Positions 1-9,504 of a DNA stretch of 34,650 nucleotides are shown here, piece after piece. Position 1 is the first letter of the stretch, and each line of letters starts with the position of its first letter. The notes below the pieces were generated by a model. It did not search any database. It saw only the letters and a program-made list of their open reading frames with translations, and had not been told where the DNA came from. A program made the translations under genes and the position numbers. This DNA is from Bradyrhizobium sp. (GTDB taxonomy: Bacteria; Pseudomonadota; Alphaproteobacteria; Rhizobiales; Xanthobacteraceae), in assembly GCF_019242285.1 (NCBI RefSeq), contig NZ_JAFAVV010000665.1, forward strand, positions 1 through 34,650, read 5' to 3'.

Positions 1-2
1 AC

Positions 3-110
3 GGGCGATCGTTCACGTTGACGCCGGGCATGAGTTACCAGGTCGCGGACGGAGCCGAGGCGCATCGTTCGCGCACTGACAAGGGCGCACGTTTGTTTAT
101 TGTGGATTGA
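3..110 (+). CDS. DHCW-motif cupin protein, C-terminal fragment (gene begins outside window)
   Basis: The frame beginning at base 3 is open from the window edge and ends at TGA 108-110. It encodes about 35 residues including TLTPGMSYQVADGAEAHRS and a terminal LFIVD. I recognise this as the tail of the small single-domain cupins called DHCW-motif cupin fold proteins; the DHCW motif itself would lie upstream and cannot be seen. Cupins are beta-barrel proteins that usually bind a metal, and the role of this subfamily is not established. The stop lies four bases before the nuoC start, so the gene appears to be part of the complex I operon, probably between nuoB and nuoC. The identification rests on a short tail, so confidence is moderate. 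Confidence 0.6.
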   Translation, partial: GRSFTLTPGMSYQVADGAEAHRSRTDKGARLFIVD

Positions 111-113
111 TGG

Positions 114-728
114 ATGGCGAGCAAGGAAACCCTGACCGGCCTCGGAGAGAAGATCGTCGGCGCGCTGTCCGGCAAGGCAAGCGCCTTTGCGGTGGCGTTC
201 GACCAGCTCACCGTCACGGTGCAGCCTGAGGCGATCGTCGATGTCGTGACCTATCTGCGCGACGATCCGTCCTTGCGCTTCGTCAGCATCATCGACATCA
301 CCGCAGTCGACTACCCAAGCCGCGAAAAGCGCTTCGACGTGGTCTACCACCTCTTGTCGCCGACACTGAACACGCGCATTCGGTTGCGCGCGGAAGCCGA
401 CGAGACCACGCAAGTGCCCTCGATCATCGAGGTGTTTCCCGGCGCCGACTGGTTCGAGCGCGAGACCTACGATCTGTATGGCGTGATCTTCGTCGGTCAT
501 CCCGACATGCGGCGGCTTCTCACCGACTACGGCTTCGAGGGCCATCCGCTGCGCAAGGATTTTCCGCTCACCGGCTTCGTCGAGGTACGCTACGACGACC
601 AGGAGAAGCGGGTGCTGTACGAGCCCGTGCGACTTAATCAGGAATTCCGCAAATTTGATTTTCTCTCGCCATGGGAAGGGGCCGACTATCCGCTGCCCGG
701 GGATGAGAAAGCGCCACCGAAGGCTTGA
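114..728 (+). CDS. nuoC: NADH-quinone oxidoreductase subunit C
   Basis: This is the 30 kDa-type subunit of complex I, part of the peripheral arm next to NuoD on the cytoplasmic face. The 204-residue length fits a stand-alone NuoC rather than the fused NuoCD of enterobacteria. The family signature is present in the second half: the [12 protein letters not shown] segment followed by [30 protein letters not shown] residues, split here as [13 protein letters not shown] and [10 protein letters not shown]. The start ATG at 114 directly follows the stop of the upstream cupin frame. The stop TGA (726-728) sits three bases before the nuoD ATG, so translation of the two is probably coupled. The final 20 or so residues are proline- and charge-rich and look like a disordered tail. 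Confidence 0.96.
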   Translation: MASKETLTGLGEKIVGALSGKASAFAVAFDQLTVTVQPEAIVDVVTYLRDDPSLRFVSIIDITAVDYPSREKRFDVVYHLLSPTLNTRIRLRAEADETTQVPSIIEVFPGADWFERETYDLYGVIFVGHPDMRRLLTDYGFEGHPLRKDFPLTGFVEVRYDDQEKRVLYEPVRLNQEFRKFDFLSPWEGADYPLPGDEKAPPKA

Positions 729-730
729 CC

Positions 731-1927
731 ATGAACGAGCAAAGCCCTGGCCTCCGCAATTTCACGATCAACTTCGGGCCGCAGCATCCGGCGGCGCACG
801 GCGTGCTGCGTCTCGTGCTGGAATTGGACGGCGAAGTCGTGGAGCGCGTTGATCCTCATATCGGGCTGCTTCATCGCGGCACCGAGAAGCTGATCGAGCA
901 CAAGACCTATCTACAGGCGATTCCCTATTTCGACCGGCTCGACTATGTCGCGCCGATGAACCAGGAGCATGCATTCTGTCTCGCGGCGGAAAAGCTGCTC
1001 GGCATCGAGGTGCCGCGCCGCGGCCAGTTGATCCGCGTGCTCTATTGCGAGATCGGCCGGCTGTTGTCGCATCTGCTCAACGTCACCACCCAGGCGATGG
1101 ACGTCGGCGCGCTGACGCCGCCGCTCTGGGGCTTCGAAGAGCGCGAAAAGCTGATGGTGTTCTACGAGCGCGCCTCGGGCTCGCGCATGCATGCGGCCTA
1201 TTTCCGCATCGGCGGCGTGCACCAGGACCTGCCGCCGAAGCTGATCGATGATATCGAGGCGTTCTGCGATCCATTCCTGAAGGTGGTGGACGACCTCGAC
1301 CGCCTCCTCACCGGCAACCGCATCTTCAAGCAGCGCAACGTCGACATCGGCGTGGTGACGCTGAAGCAGGCGTGGGAATGGGGCTTCTCCGGCGTGATGG
1401 TGCGCGGCTCCGGCGCGGCCTGGGATCTGCGCAAGGCGCAGCCCTACGAATGCTACGCCGAGATGGATTTCGACATCCCGATCGGCAAGAACGGCGACTG
1501 CTTCGACCGCTATCTGATCCGGATGGAGGAGATGCGCCAGTCCGTGCGCATCATGAAGCAGTGCATCGCGAAGCTGCGCGCGCCGGACGGGCAGGGGGCA
1601 GTCGTCGTCGCCGACAACAAGATCGCGCCGCCGCGCCGCGGCGAGATGAAGCGCTCGATGGAGGCGCTGATCCATCACTTCAAGCTCTACACCGAGGGCG
1701 TGCACGTGCCCGAGGGCGAGATCTATGCCGCGGTCGAGGCGCCGAAGGGCGAGTTCGGCGTCTATCTGGTCGCCGACGGCAGCAACCGGCCCTACAAGTG
1801 CAAGATCCGCGCGCCGGGCTTCGCGCATCTGCAGGCGATGGACTTCATCTGCAGGGGCCATCTGCTCGCCGACGTCTCGGCGATCCTCGGCTCGCTCGAT
1901 ATCGTGTTCGGAGAGGTCGATCGGTGA
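731..1927 (+). CDS. nuoD: NADH-quinone oxidoreductase subunit D
   Basis: This is the 49 kDa-type subunit that lines the quinone-binding cavity of complex I. The protein of 398 residues begins [20 protein letters not shown]. The quinone-site loop GPQHPAAHG is at residues 16-24 and [14 protein letters not shown] follows near residues 43-56. Arg49 in HRGTEK aligns with the arginine of mammalian NDUFS2 that is methylated by NDUFAF7. I chose ATG 731 over an upstream in-frame TTG at 725 because the protein then starts like other family members and a GAAGG ribosome site lies seven bases upstream. The stop TGA overlaps the GTG start of the following methyltransferase gene. Confidence 0.97.
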   Translation: MNEQSPGLRNFTINFGPQHPAAHGVLRLVLELDGEVVERVDPHIGLLHRGTEKLIEHKTYLQAIPYFDRLDYVAPMNQEHAFCLAAEKLLGIEVPRRGQLIRVLYCEIGRLLSHLLNVTTQAMDVGALTPPLWGFEEREKLMVFYERASGSRMHAAYFRIGGVHQDLPPKLIDDIEAFCDPFLKVVDDLDRLLTGNRIFKQRNVDIGVVTLKQAWEWGFSGVMVRGSGAAWDLRKAQPYECYAEMDFDIPIGKNGDCFDRYLIRMEEMRQSVRIMKQCIAKLRAPDGQGAVVVADNKIAPPRRGEMKRSMEALIHHFKLYTEGVHVPEGEIYAAVEAPKGEFGVYLVADGSNRPYKCKIRAPGFAHLQAMDFICRGHLLADVSAILGSLDIVFGEVDR

Positions 1928-2889
1928 CGGCGGGCCCGCCCATCCAGTTCGACCGCGCCTCGGGCGCCCTGGAAGGGGCCAACCTCTGGGAGCGGACGGC
2001 TGCGCTGGCGCTGGCGACCGGCTCGAAAATCTCGTCGCCCTTCTCGCATCGTGGCTATATCGGTTGCGCCAACCTGCTGCGCAAGACGCTGCCGGAGCGC
2101 AACATCGCGATCAAGCTCAACGACGATGCGATCTTCGAGTTTCCCTATGGCGACGGCTATTGGAGCAAGCTGCTCGACCGTTCCTATCACTACGAGGACG
2201 AGCTCGAGCTCCTGTTCCGCCACGCCATGGACGTCGACTACACCTTCATCGATTGCGGCGCCAATTACGGCTACTGGTCGGTGCTGGTCTCGAGCGCGCC
2301 ATTTGGCGCGCATCGGGCGATCGCGATCGAGCCGTCGTCGCAGAATTTTGCCAAGCTCGCCTACAATGCCCGCGTCAATGGCGGCCGCTTCGAGACGATG
2401 CAGTGCGCGATCGGTTCGGGCAGGGGGACCGCGCATCTTTCCGGCACCAAGCATGAGGCGTTCAGCATTGCCGGCGGCGCAGGCGGCTGCGGTGAGGAAG
2501 TGCCCGTCATCACGCTCGACAACCTCGTCGAGGACGGCAAGGTCGCGGAAACCGGGAAATACCTGATCAAGCTCGACGTCGAGGGCGTGGAGATCGAGGC
2601 GATCAAGGGCGGTGCGGGGCTGTTGCAGACCGACAGCGTCATCCTGTGCGAGGAGCACGGCAACGATCCCAACCACACGGTGTCGCGCTACATCCTGGAG
2701 AGGACGCCGCTCGCGCTGATCGTCCACGACCCCCGCTCCGGCCGGATGGAAACGGTGACCGAGCTGTCGATCCTCGACCGTATCAAGGTTTCCAGCCACA
2801 TCGGCTACAATGTGTTTGGCACCGCGAGCGCGTTCTGGCAAAGCCGCATCAGCGCGCTGAACGCCGGTATCACGCGCCGCATGCAATGA
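1924..2889 (+). CDS. FkbM-family SAM-dependent methyltransferase inside the nuo operon
   Basis: The 321-residue product has the FkbM methyltransferase layout. The SAM-binding motif I is [13 protein letters not shown] near residues 107-119, the acidic second-strand motif [10 protein letters not shown] follows, and the family hallmark [14 protein letters not shown] lies near residues 214-227. FkbM enzymes are usually O-methyltransferases acting on sugars or secondary metabolites; the substrate here is unknown. I set the start at GTG 1924, which overlaps the nuoD stop, because GGAGAGG lies seven bases upstream and the sequence becomes methyltransferase-like from there. The frame is open far upstream inside nuoD, but that part is only the nuoD shadow. 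A gene wedged between nuoD and nuoE with overlapping translation suggests a role tied to complex I, though a passenger gene is possible. Confidence 0.9.
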   Translation: MTAGPPIQFDRASGALEGANLWERTAALALATGSKISSPFSHRGYIGCANLLRKTLPERNIAIKLNDDAIFEFPYGDGYWSKLLDRSYHYEDELELLFRHAMDVDYTFIDCGANYGYWSVLVSSAPFGAHRAIAIEPSSQNFAKLAYNARVNGGRFETMQCAIGSGRGTAHLSGTKHEAFSIAGGAGGCGEEVPVITLDNLVEDGKVAETGKYLIKLDVEGVEIEAIKGGAGLLQTDSVILCEEHGNDPNHTVSRYILERTPLALIVHDPRSGRMETVTELSILDRIKVSSHIGYNVFGTASAFWQSRISALNAGITRRMQ

Positions 2890-2903
2890 GAGACTGAAGC
2901 CAA

Positions 2904-3515
2904 ATGTCCGTCCGCCGCCTTGCCCCGAAGGAATTGCAGCCCGCCAGCTTCGCGTTTTCGGACGAGAACCTGGACTGGGCCAAGAACGAGATCGCGAAAT
3001 ACCCGCCCGGCCGGCAGGCCTCGGCGGCGATTGCGATTCTGTGGCGGGTGCAGGAGCAGAACGAGGGCTGGGTGTCGGAAGCCGCGATCCGCACGGTCGC
3101 GGATCTTCTGGAGATGCCCTACATCCGCATGCTGGAGATCGCGACCTTCTATACGATGTTCCAGCTCCAGCCGGTCGGCAGGAAGGCCCATGTCCAGGTC
3201 TGCGGCACCACGCCGTGCCGGCTGCGCGGTGCGGCCGACCTGATCGAGGTGTGCCAGAGCCGCATCCATCACGACCCATTCCACCTCTCCAAGGACGGCG
3301 ATTTCAGCTGGGAGGAGGTCGAGTGCCTCGGCGCCTGCGTCAACGCGCCGATGGTCTTGATCTGGAAGGATACCTATGAGGACCTCACCAAGGAAAGTTT
3401 CGGCCGGGTGCTGGACGGTTTCGCTGCCGGCGAGCCGCCAAGACCCGGACCGCAGAACGGCCGCCAGTTCTCCGCGCCCATCACCGGGCCCACCACCCTG
3501 AAGGAGGCGACCTGA
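2904..3515 (+). CDS. nuoE: NADH-quinone oxidoreductase subunit E
   Basis: This is the 24 kDa-type subunit carrying the [2Fe-2S] cluster N1a in the NADH-oxidising tip of complex I. The thioredoxin-like ferredoxin fold is recognisable, with the cluster cysteines in [11 protein letters not shown] (CX4C) and in [10 protein letters not shown] (CX3C). The conserved helix ATFYTMF lies between the N-terminal helical bundle and the cluster domain. The product has 203 residues with a proline-rich tail of about 30 residues after the fold. Its stop TGA (3513-3515) shares a base with an ATG at 3515 that opens a 14-codon reading frame before nuoF. Confidence 0.96.
   Translation: MSVRRLAPKELQPASFAFSDENLDWAKNEIAKYPPGRQASAAIAILWRVQEQNEGWVSEAAIRTVADLLEMPYIRMLEIATFYTMFQLQPVGRKAHVQVCGTTPCRLRGAADLIEVCQSRIHHDPFHLSKDGDFSWEEVECLGACVNAPMVLIWKDTYEDLTKESFGRVLDGFAAGEPPRPGPQNGRQFSAPITGPTTLKEAT
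3501..3507 (+). promoter_or_regulatory. Strong ribosome-binding site ahead of a 14-codon frame
   Basis: AAGGAGG is a full match to the anti-Shine-Dalgarno sequence. It lies at the end of nuoE, seven bases before ATG 3515, and 53 bases before the nuoF ATG at 3561. It therefore serves the short frame and not nuoF directly. No comparable site lies just upstream of nuoF. Confidence 0.6.
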
Positions 3516-3559
3516 TGGCCAAATGCGCCCATCCAACCGTTGATCGAAAAGCGTTCTGA
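3515..3559 (+). CDS. Possible 14-residue coupling peptide between nuoE and nuoF
   Basis: ATG 3515 overlaps the nuoE stop codon in a TGATG arrangement and is preceded at ideal spacing by AAGGAGG. The frame reads [14 protein letters not shown] and stops at TGA 3557-3559, one base before the nuoF ATG. The position at both ends suggests that ribosomes ending on this peptide restart on nuoF, which lacks its own strong site. This is inferred from layout only. An alternative is that the site is a relic of an earlier nuoF start displaced by sequence change. Confidence 0.4.
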   Translation: MAKCAHPTVDRKAF

Positions 3560-3560
3560 C

Positions 3561-4886
3561 ATGCTCGACGACAAGGATCGCATCTTCAAGAATCTGTACG
3601 GCTTCCACGATTGGGGGCTCGAAGGCGCACGCAAGCGCGGCGCCTGGGACGGCACCAAGGCCATCATCGACAAGGGCCGCGACTGGATCATCAACGAGGT
3701 GAAGTCGTCCGGCCTGCGTGGCCGTGGCGGCGCGGGTTTCGCGACCGGCCTGAAATGGTCGTTCATGCCGAAGGAATCCAAGGACGGCCGGCCAAGCTAT
3801 CTCGTGGTCAATGCCGACGAGTCCGAGCCGGGCACCTGCAAGGACCGCGAGATCATGCGGCACGACCCGCATCTGCTGGTCGAAGGCTGCCTGCTCGCGA
3901 GCTTCGCGATGGGCGCGCATGCCTGCTACATCTATGTCCGCGGCGAGTTCATCCGCGAGCGCGAGCACCTGCAGGCCGCGGTCGATCAGGCCTATGAGGC
4001 CAAGCTGATCGGCAAGGACAACGTCAACGGTTGGCCGTTCGACCTCTACGTCACCCACGGCGCCGGCGCCTATATCTGTGGCGAGGAGACCGCGCTGCTG
4101 GAAAGCCTCGAAGGCAAGAAGGGCCAGCCGCGATTGAAGCCGCCGTTCCCGGCCAATGTCGGCCTGTTCGGCTGCCCGACCACGGTCAACAATGTCGAAT
4201 CGATCGCGGTGGCGCCCGACATCCTGCGGCGGGGAGCTGCGTGGTTCTCGGCGATCGGCCGGCCCAACAATGTGGGGACGAAACTGTTCTGCATCTCCGG
4301 CCATGTCGAGCGGCCCTGCAATGTCGAAGAGGCGATGGGGATTCCGTTCCGCGAATTGATCGAGCGGCATTGCGGCGGCATCCGCGGCGGCTGGAACAAT
4401 CTGAAGGCGGTGATTCCCGGCGGCTCATCGGTGCGCATGGTGCCGGCGGAGCAGATCATCGACACGCCGATGGATTTCGACAGCCTCGGCAAGCTCCGTT
4501 CCGGGCTCGGAACCGCGGCCGTCATCGTCATGGACAAGTCGACCGACCTGATCCGGGCGATCGCGCGGATCTCCTATTTCTACAAGCACGAGAGCTGCGG
4601 CCAGTGCACGCCATGCCGGGAAGGAACGGGATGGATGTGGCGGGTGTTGTCCCGCATGGCCGAGGGCCGCGCGCACAAGCGCGAGATCGACATGCTGCTG
4701 GAAGTGACGAAGCAGGTCGAGGGCCACACCATCTGCGCGCTCGGCGACGCCGCGGCTTGGCCGATCCAGGGTCTGATCGCGCATTTCCGTCACGAGATCG
4801 AAGCAAGGATCGACCAGTATTCGCACAAGGCCGACATCGACGATGCCGGCGTCCGCGATCCCGTCCAGATGGCGGCGGCGGAGTAG
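3561..4886 (+). CDS. nuoF: NADH-quinone oxidoreductase subunit F
   Basis: This is the 51 kDa-type subunit that binds NADH and FMN and carries [4Fe-4S] cluster N3. In order, the 441-residue product shows the FMN/NADH glycine loop [14 protein letters not shown] near residues 53-66, the nucleotide segment [13 protein letters not shown], and the cluster cysteines in [12 protein letters not shown] with a fourth in HTICALGD. In most family members the glycine loop reads GFPTG; here proline is replaced by alanine. ATG 3561 gives the start MLDDKDRIF that I expect for this group. A TTG at 3540 is in frame but has no ribosome site. Translation is probably coupled to the short frame just upstream. Confidence 0.97.
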   Translation: MLDDKDRIFKNLYGFHDWGLEGARKRGAWDGTKAIIDKGRDWIINEVKSSGLRGRGGAGFATGLKWSFMPKESKDGRPSYLVVNADESEPGTCKDREIMRHDPHLLVEGCLLASFAMGAHACYIYVRGEFIREREHLQAAVDQAYEAKLIGKDNVNGWPFDLYVTHGAGAYICGEETALLESLEGKKGQPRLKPPFPANVGLFGCPTTVNNVESIAVAPDILRRGAAWFSAIGRPNNVGTKLFCISGHVERPCNVEEAMGIPFRELIERHCGGIRGGWNNLKAVIPGGSSVRMVPAEQIIDTPMDFDSLGKLRSGLGTAAVIVMDKSTDLIRAIARISYFYKHESCGQCTPCREGTGWMWRVLSRMAEGRAHKREIDMLLEVTKQVEGHTICALGDAAAWPIQGLIAHFRHEIEARIDQYSHKADIDDAGVRDPVQMAAAE

Positions 4887-4891
4887 GGCAA

Positions 4892-6967
4892 ATGACAAAG
4901 CTCATCATCGACGGCAAGGAGATCGATGTTCCCGCGGAGTACACGCTGCTGCAGGCGTGCGAGGCTGCGGGCGCCGAGATTCCGCGCTTCTGCTACCATG
5001 AGCGGCTGTCGATCGCCGGCAATTGCCGGATGTGCCTGGTCGAGGTGAAGGGCGGGCCGAAGCCGGTCGCGAGCTGCGCCTGGGGCGTGCGCGACTGCCG
5101 GCCGGGGCCGAAGGGCGAGCCGCCGGAAATTTCGACGCGTTCGCCGATGGTCAAGAAGGCCCGCGAAGGCGTGATGGAGTTCCTGCTCATCAACCATCCG
5201 CTGGACTGCCCGATCTGCGACCAGGGCGGCGAATGCGACCTGCAGGACCAGGCGATGGGCTACGGCGTCGATACCAGCCGCTTCGCCGAGAACAAGCGCG
5301 CGGTCGAGGACAAGTACCTCGGCGCGCTGGTCAAGACCTCGATGAACCGCTGCATCCAGTGCACGCGCTGCGTCCGCTTCTCCGCCGAGATCTGCGGCGC
5401 GCCGGAAATGGGCGCGACCGGCCGCGGCGAGGACATGGAGATCACGACCTATCTCGAACATGCCTTGACCTCGGAGCTGCAAGGCAACCTGGTCGACATC
5501 TGCCCGGTCGGCGCGCTGACCTCGAAACCCTACGCCTTCGCGGCGCGCCCCTGGGAGCTTGGCAAGACCCAGTCGGTCGACGTCATGGACGGCGTCGGCT
5601 CCGCGATCCGCGTCGACAGCCGCGGCCGCGAGGTGATGCGGATCCTGCCCCGGCTCAACGAGGCCGTGAACGAGGAGTGGATATCCGACAAGACCCGCCA
5701 TGTCGTCGATGGCCTGCGCACGCAGCGGCTGGACCGGCCCTATATCCGTGCGAACGGCAAGCTGCGGGCAGCGACGTGGCAGGAGGCCTTCGCGGCGATC
5801 GCGGCGAAGGCCGGCCGCATCGACGGTAAGCGGATCGGCGCGATTGCGGGGGATCTCGCGGCAGTCGAAGAGATGTTCGCGCTGAAGGAGCTGCTCGCCA
5901 AATGCGGCTCGGCGAACCTGGCCGTGCAGGGCGCCGACGCCTTCGACGCCAAGGCGGGCCGCGCCTCCTACATCTTCAATCCGACCATTGCCGGCATCGA
6001 CCAGGCCGATGCGCTGCTGATCATCGGCTCCAATCCGCGCGTGGAAGCCGCCGTGCTCAACGCGCGCATCCGCAAGCGCTGGCGTACGGGCCAGCTCAAT
6101 ATCGGCGTGATCGGCGCCAGGGCCGATCTCACCTATGACTACGATTATCTCGGCGCGGGCGCCGACTCGCTCGGCGAGCTTGCCGGCGGCAAGGGCGCGT
6201 TCGCCGACGTGCTGCGGAGCGCCAAGCATCCGATCGTGCTGGTGGGCTCCAGCGTAGCCGGGCGGCACGACGGCGCGGCAGCGCTGGCGCTCGCGGCCAA
6301 GCTTGCGCTTGACCTCGGCGCGGTCAAGGACGGCTGGAACGGCTTTGCCGTGCTGCAGGACACCGCCTCGCGGGTCGGCGCGCTCGACATCGGCTTCGCG
6401 CCGGGGGTTGGCGGTCTGACCGCGGCGCAGATGATGACGTTCGGCACGCTGGACGTGCTGTTCCTGCTCGGCGCCGACGAGATCAAGGTGCCGGACGACA
6501 CCTTCGTGGTCTATATCGGTACGCATGGCGACCGCGGCGCGCATCGCGCCGACGTCATTCTGCCCGGCGCGGCCTACACCGAGAAATCCGGCATCTATGT
6601 CAACACCGAGGGCCGGGTGCAGATCGCCGGCCGCGCGGCGTTCCCGCCGGGTGAGGCGCGCGAGGACTGGGCGATCATCCGCGCATTGTCGGAGACGCTC
6701 GGCAAGAAGCTGCCCTACGATTCGCTCGGCGCGCTACGCGCTGCGATCTTCAAGGTGGTGCCGCATCTGATGCGCGTCGATCAGATCGAGGCGGGCAATC
6801 CGGCCGATCTCAAGACCCTTGCGGGCAAAGGCGGCAGCGTCGAGAAGGGGCCGTTCAGATCGACGGTCGAGGATTTCTATCTGACCAACCCGATCGCGCG
6901 GGCATCGGCGGTGATGGCGGAATGCTCGCGCCTCGCCTCGGGGCGCCTGTTGACGGCAGCGGAATGA
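4892..6967 (+). CDS. nuoG: NADH-quinone oxidoreductase subunit G
   Basis: This is the 75 kDa-type subunit, which carries the chain of iron-sulfur clusters linking NuoF to the quinone arm. The 691-residue product begins with a plant-type ferredoxin domain whose cluster cysteines are Cys34, Cys45, Cys48 and Cys62. Next come the HX3CX2CX5C motif [14 protein letters not shown] and the ferredoxin-like cysteines in CIQCTRC and ICPVGAL. The rest is the molybdopterin-oxidoreductase-like domain, which has lost its cofactor role in complex I. The ATG at 4892 gives the family start [11 protein letters not shown]; the open frame extends upstream only as a shadow of nuoF. The nuoF stop is five bases upstream. 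Confidence 0.96.
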   Translation: MTKLIIDGKEIDVPAEYTLLQACEAAGAEIPRFCYHERLSIAGNCRMCLVEVKGGPKPVASCAWGVRDCRPGPKGEPPEISTRSPMVKKAREGVMEFLLINHPLDCPICDQGGECDLQDQAMGYGVDTSRFAENKRAVEDKYLGALVKTSMNRCIQCTRCVRFSAEICGAPEMGATGRGEDMEITTYLEHALTSELQGNLVDICPVGALTSKPYAFAARPWELGKTQSVDVMDGVGSAIRVDSRGREVMRILPRLNEAVNEEWISDKTRHVVDGLRTQRLDRPYIRANGKLRAATWQEAFAAIAAKAGRIDGKRIGAIAGDLAAVEEMFALKELLAKCGSANLAVQGADAFDAKAGRASYIFNPTIAGIDQADALLIIGSNPRVEAAVLNARIRKRWRTGQLNIGVIGARADLTYDYDYLGAGADSLGELAGGKGAFADVLRSAKHPIVLVGSSVAGRHDGAAALALAAKLALDLGAVKDGWNGFAVLQDTASRVGALDIGFAPGVGGLTAAQMMTFGTLDVLFLLGADEIKVPDDTFVVYIGTHGDRGAHRADVILPGAAYTEKSGIYVNTEGRVQIAGRAAFPPGEAREDWAIIRALSETLGKKLPYDSLGALRAAIFKVVPHLMRVDQIEAGNPADLKTLAGKGGSVEKGPFRSTVEDFYLTNPIARASAVMAECSRLASGRLLTAAE

Positions 6968-6977
6968 GCGTGAGCTG

Positions 6978-8048
6978 ATGGCTGAATTCTTCGCAAGCAC
7001 ATTCTGGACCGGTTTCCTCTGGCCGCTGATCGTGATGGTCGCGGAGAGCGTGCTGCTGCTCGTCCTGCTCCTGATCGCGATCGCCTACATCCTGCTCGCC
7101 GACCGCAAGATCTGGGCCGCGGTGCAGATCAGGCGCGGGCCCAACGTCGTCGGGCCCTGGGGCCTGCTCCAGTCCTTCGCCGACCTTTTGAAATTCGTGC
7201 TGAAGGAGCCGATCATTCCGGCCGGCGCCAATAAGGGCGTCTTTCTCCTCGCTCCCCTCGTGTCGTGCGTTCTGGCGCTCGCCGCCTGGGCGGTGATCCC
7301 GACCAATCTCGGCTGGGCGATCGCCGACATCAATGTCGGCGTCCTCTACATCTTCGCGATCTCCTCGCTGTCGATCTACGGCATCATCATGGCCGGCTGG
7401 TCGTCGAACTCGAAATATCCGTTCCTCGCCGCGCTGCGTTCGGCGGCGCAGATGGTGTCCTACGAGGTCTCGATCGGCTTCGTCATCATCACCGTGCTGC
7501 TCTGCGCCGGCTCGCTCAATCTGTCGGCCGTGGTCGAAGCGCAGAATACCCGTGGCTTCGGTGGCCTGATCGGCCTGCCGCAGCTCACCATCCTGAACTG
7601 GTATGTCTGGCCGCTGTTGCCGATGTTCGTGGTGTTCTACGTCTCGGCCCTGGCCGAGACCAACCGGCCGCCGTTCGATCTGGTGGAAGCCGAATCCGAG
7701 CTGGTCGCGGGCTTCATGGTCGAATATGGCTCGACGCCGTACCTCCTCTTCATGCTCGGCGAATATGTCGCCATCACCACGATGTGCGCGATGGCCACCA
7801 TCCTGTTTCTCGGCGGCTGGCTGCCGCCGGTGGCGCTGCCGCCGTTCACCTGGGTCCCCGGCGTGATCTGGTTCGCGCTGAAACTGTTCTTCATGTTCTT
7901 CCTGTTCGCGATGGCCAAGGCGATCGTGCCGCGCTACCGCTACGACCAACTGATGCGACTGGGCTGGAAGGTGTTTTTGCCGCTGTCGCTGGCGATGGTG
8001 GTCGTGGTCGCCGGCGTGCTGCACTTCGCCGACATTGCGCCGAAATGA
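6978..8048 (+). CDS. nuoH: NADH-quinone oxidoreductase subunit H
   Basis: This is the membrane subunit at the junction of the two arms, forming the entry to the quinone chamber with NuoD and NuoB. The 356-residue product has about eight hydrophobic segments. Family motifs are [19 protein letters not shown] after the first helix, the loop [22 protein letters not shown] split across the fourth and fifth helices, and [20 protein letters not shown], which contains the acidic residues linked to proton transfer. The start MAEFF lies ten bases after nuoG. The length is normal. Confidence 0.97.
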   Translation: MAEFFASTFWTGFLWPLIVMVAESVLLLVLLLIAIAYILLADRKIWAAVQIRRGPNVVGPWGLLQSFADLLKFVLKEPIIPAGANKGVFLLAPLVSCVLALAAWAVIPTNLGWAIADINVGVLYIFAISSLSIYGIIMAGWSSNSKYPFLAALRSAAQMVSYEVSIGFVIITVLLCAGSLNLSAVVEAQNTRGFGGLIGLPQLTILNWYVWPLLPMFVVFYVSALAETNRPPFDLVEAESELVAGFMVEYGSTPYLLFMLGEYVAITTMCAMATILFLGGWLPPVALPPFTWVPGVIWFALKLFFMFFLFAMAKAIVPRYRYDQLMRLGWKVFLPLSLAMVVVVAGVLHFADIAPK

Positions 8049-8055
8049 GGTTGCC

Positions 8056-8544
8056 ATGAGTGTCAACACCTCTGCCCGCTCGCTCCTGCTGTCGGAATTC
8101 GTCTCGGCGTTCTTCCTCGCCATGCGCTATTTCTTCCAGCCGAAGCCGACACTGAACTATCCGTTCGAGAAGGGACCGATCTCGCCGCGCTTTCGCGGCG
8201 AGCACGCGCTGCGCCGCTATCCCAACGGCGAGGAGCGCTGCATCGCCTGCAAGCTGTGCGAGGCGATCTGCCCGGCGCAGGCGATCACGATCGAGGCCGG
8301 CCCGCGCCGCAACGACGGCACCCGCCGCACGGTGCGCTACGACATCGACATGGTGAAGTGCATCTATTGCGGATTGTGCCAGGAGGCCTGTCCGGTCGAC
8401 GCCATCGTCGAGGGTCCGAACTTCGAGTTCGCGACCGAGACGCGCGAGGAGCTCTATTATGACAAGGCCAAGCTGCTCGCCAACGGCGACCGCTGGGAGC
8501 GCGAGATCGCGAAAGCGATCGAGCTCGACGCGCCGTACCGGTGA
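8056..8544 (+). CDS. nuoI: NADH-quinone oxidoreductase subunit I
   Basis: This is the 23 kDa-type subunit that holds [4Fe-4S] clusters N6a and N6b and passes electrons to NuoB. Two ferredoxin motifs are visible in the 162-residue product: [13 protein letters not shown] and [15 protein letters not shown]. The N-terminal amphipathic helix and the [18 protein letters not shown] segment are typical. I chose ATG 8056 (MSVNTSARS) over an upstream in-frame ATG at 8035, because the latter lies inside nuoH and the shorter form matches usual length. Confidence 0.97.
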   Translation: MSVNTSARSLLLSEFVSAFFLAMRYFFQPKPTLNYPFEKGPISPRFRGEHALRRYPNGEERCIACKLCEAICPAQAITIEAGPRRNDGTRRTVRYDIDMVKCIYCGLCQEACPVDAIVEGPNFEFATETREELYYDKAKLLANGDRWEREIAKAIELDAPYR

Positions 8545-8553
8545 GGTGAGGGG

Positions 8554-9192
8554 ATGATCCTTCCCGCGCTGTTCTTCTATCTGTTCGCCGGCATCTGCGT
8601 CGCCTCGGCCGTCATGGTGATCGTGGCGCGCAATCCCGTGCATTCGGTGCTGTTCCTGATCCTGGCCTTCGTCAACGCGTCGGGCCTGTTCGTGCTGATG
8701 GGCGCCGAGTTCCTGGCCATGATCCTGGTCGTGGTCTATGTCGGCGCGGTCGCGGTGCTGTTCCTGTTCGTGATCATGATGCTCGACGTCGATTTCGCCG
8801 AGCTGCGCGAGGGCTTCATCGAATATCTGCCGATCGGCATCGTGATCGGCGGCGTGTTCATGGTGGAATTGCTCCTGGTCGCCGGCGGCTGGGTGATCAA
8901 TCCCGGCACCACCAAGGCGATCACCTCGGCGATCCCGGCCAATGTCAGCAACACCGAGGCGCTCGGCCTCGTGCTCTACACGAAATACATCCACTATTTC
9001 CAGCTCGCGGGCATGGTGTTGTTGGTCGCCATGATCGGCGCCATCGTGCTGACGCTGCGCCACAAGGCGAAGGTGAAACGGCAGGATATCGACGTGCAGA
9101 ACGCGCGCACGCCGGAGCTTGCCATCGTCGTGCGCAAGGTGGCGGTGGGGCAGGGGCTGCTGGATGCGGACGCGGCGGAGTGGGTGCAATGA
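8554..9192 (+). CDS. nuoJ: NADH-quinone oxidoreductase subunit J
   Basis: This is a small proton-channel subunit of the complex I membrane arm. The 212-residue product has five predicted membrane segments and the family motifs [15 protein letters not shown] and [18 protein letters not shown]; the latter contains the pi-bulge helix region thought to move during turnover. The C-terminal third is a hydrophilic tail. A GAGGTGAGGGG ribosome site directly precedes the ATG. Its stop overlaps the nuoK start in an ATGA arrangement. Confidence 0.96.
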   Translation: MILPALFFYLFAGICVASAVMVIVARNPVHSVLFLILAFVNASGLFVLMGAEFLAMILVVVYVGAVAVLFLFVIMMLDVDFAELREGFIEYLPIGIVIGGVFMVELLLVAGGWVINPGTTKAITSAIPANVSNTEALGLVLYTKYIHYFQLAGMVLLVAMIGAIVLTLRHKAKVKRQDIDVQNARTPELAIVVRKVAVGQGLLDADAAEWVQ

Positions 9193-9497
9193 CCATCGGG
9201 CTTGGGCACTATCTCGCGGTCGGCGCGATCCTGTTCACGCTCGGCATTCTCGGCATCTTCCTCAATCGCAAGAACATCATCATCATCCTGATGTCGGTCG
9301 AGCTGATCCTGCTCGCGGTCAACATCAACCTGGTCGCGTTCTCGACCTTCCTCGGCGACATCGTCGGCCAGGTGTTCGCGCTGCTGGTACTGACTGTGGC
9401 GGCCGCCGAGGCTGCGATCGGGCTTGCCGTGCTCGTGGTCTATTTCCGCAACCGCGGCTCGATCGCGGTTGAGGACGTCAATCTGATGAAGGGCTGA
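9189..9497 (+). CDS. nuoK: NADH-quinone oxidoreductase subunit K
   Basis: This 102-residue, three-helix membrane subunit takes part in proton movement. The conserved acidic residues are in helix 2 ([11 protein letters not shown]) and helix 3 ([13 protein letters not shown]), as in the family. ATG 9189 overlaps the nuoJ stop; a GTG at 9180 would add three residues and is less likely. Overlap with nuoJ means the two subunits are made together. Confidence 0.96.
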   Translation: MTIGLGHYLAVGAILFTLGILGIFLNRKNIIIILMSVELILLAVNINLVAFSTFLGDIVGQVFALLVLTVAAAEAAIGLAVLVVYFRNRGSIAVEDVNLMKG

Positions 9498-9504
9498 CCC
9501 CAAC

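Noticed and set aside
911..1861. Long minus-strand frame opposite nuoD
   Set aside because: It lies wholly opposite a clear nuoD gene and its protein is rich in Arg, Ala and His in the way of antisense frames in high-GC DNA. Similar shadows oppose nuoE-nuoM, rnj, lolC and the importer genes.
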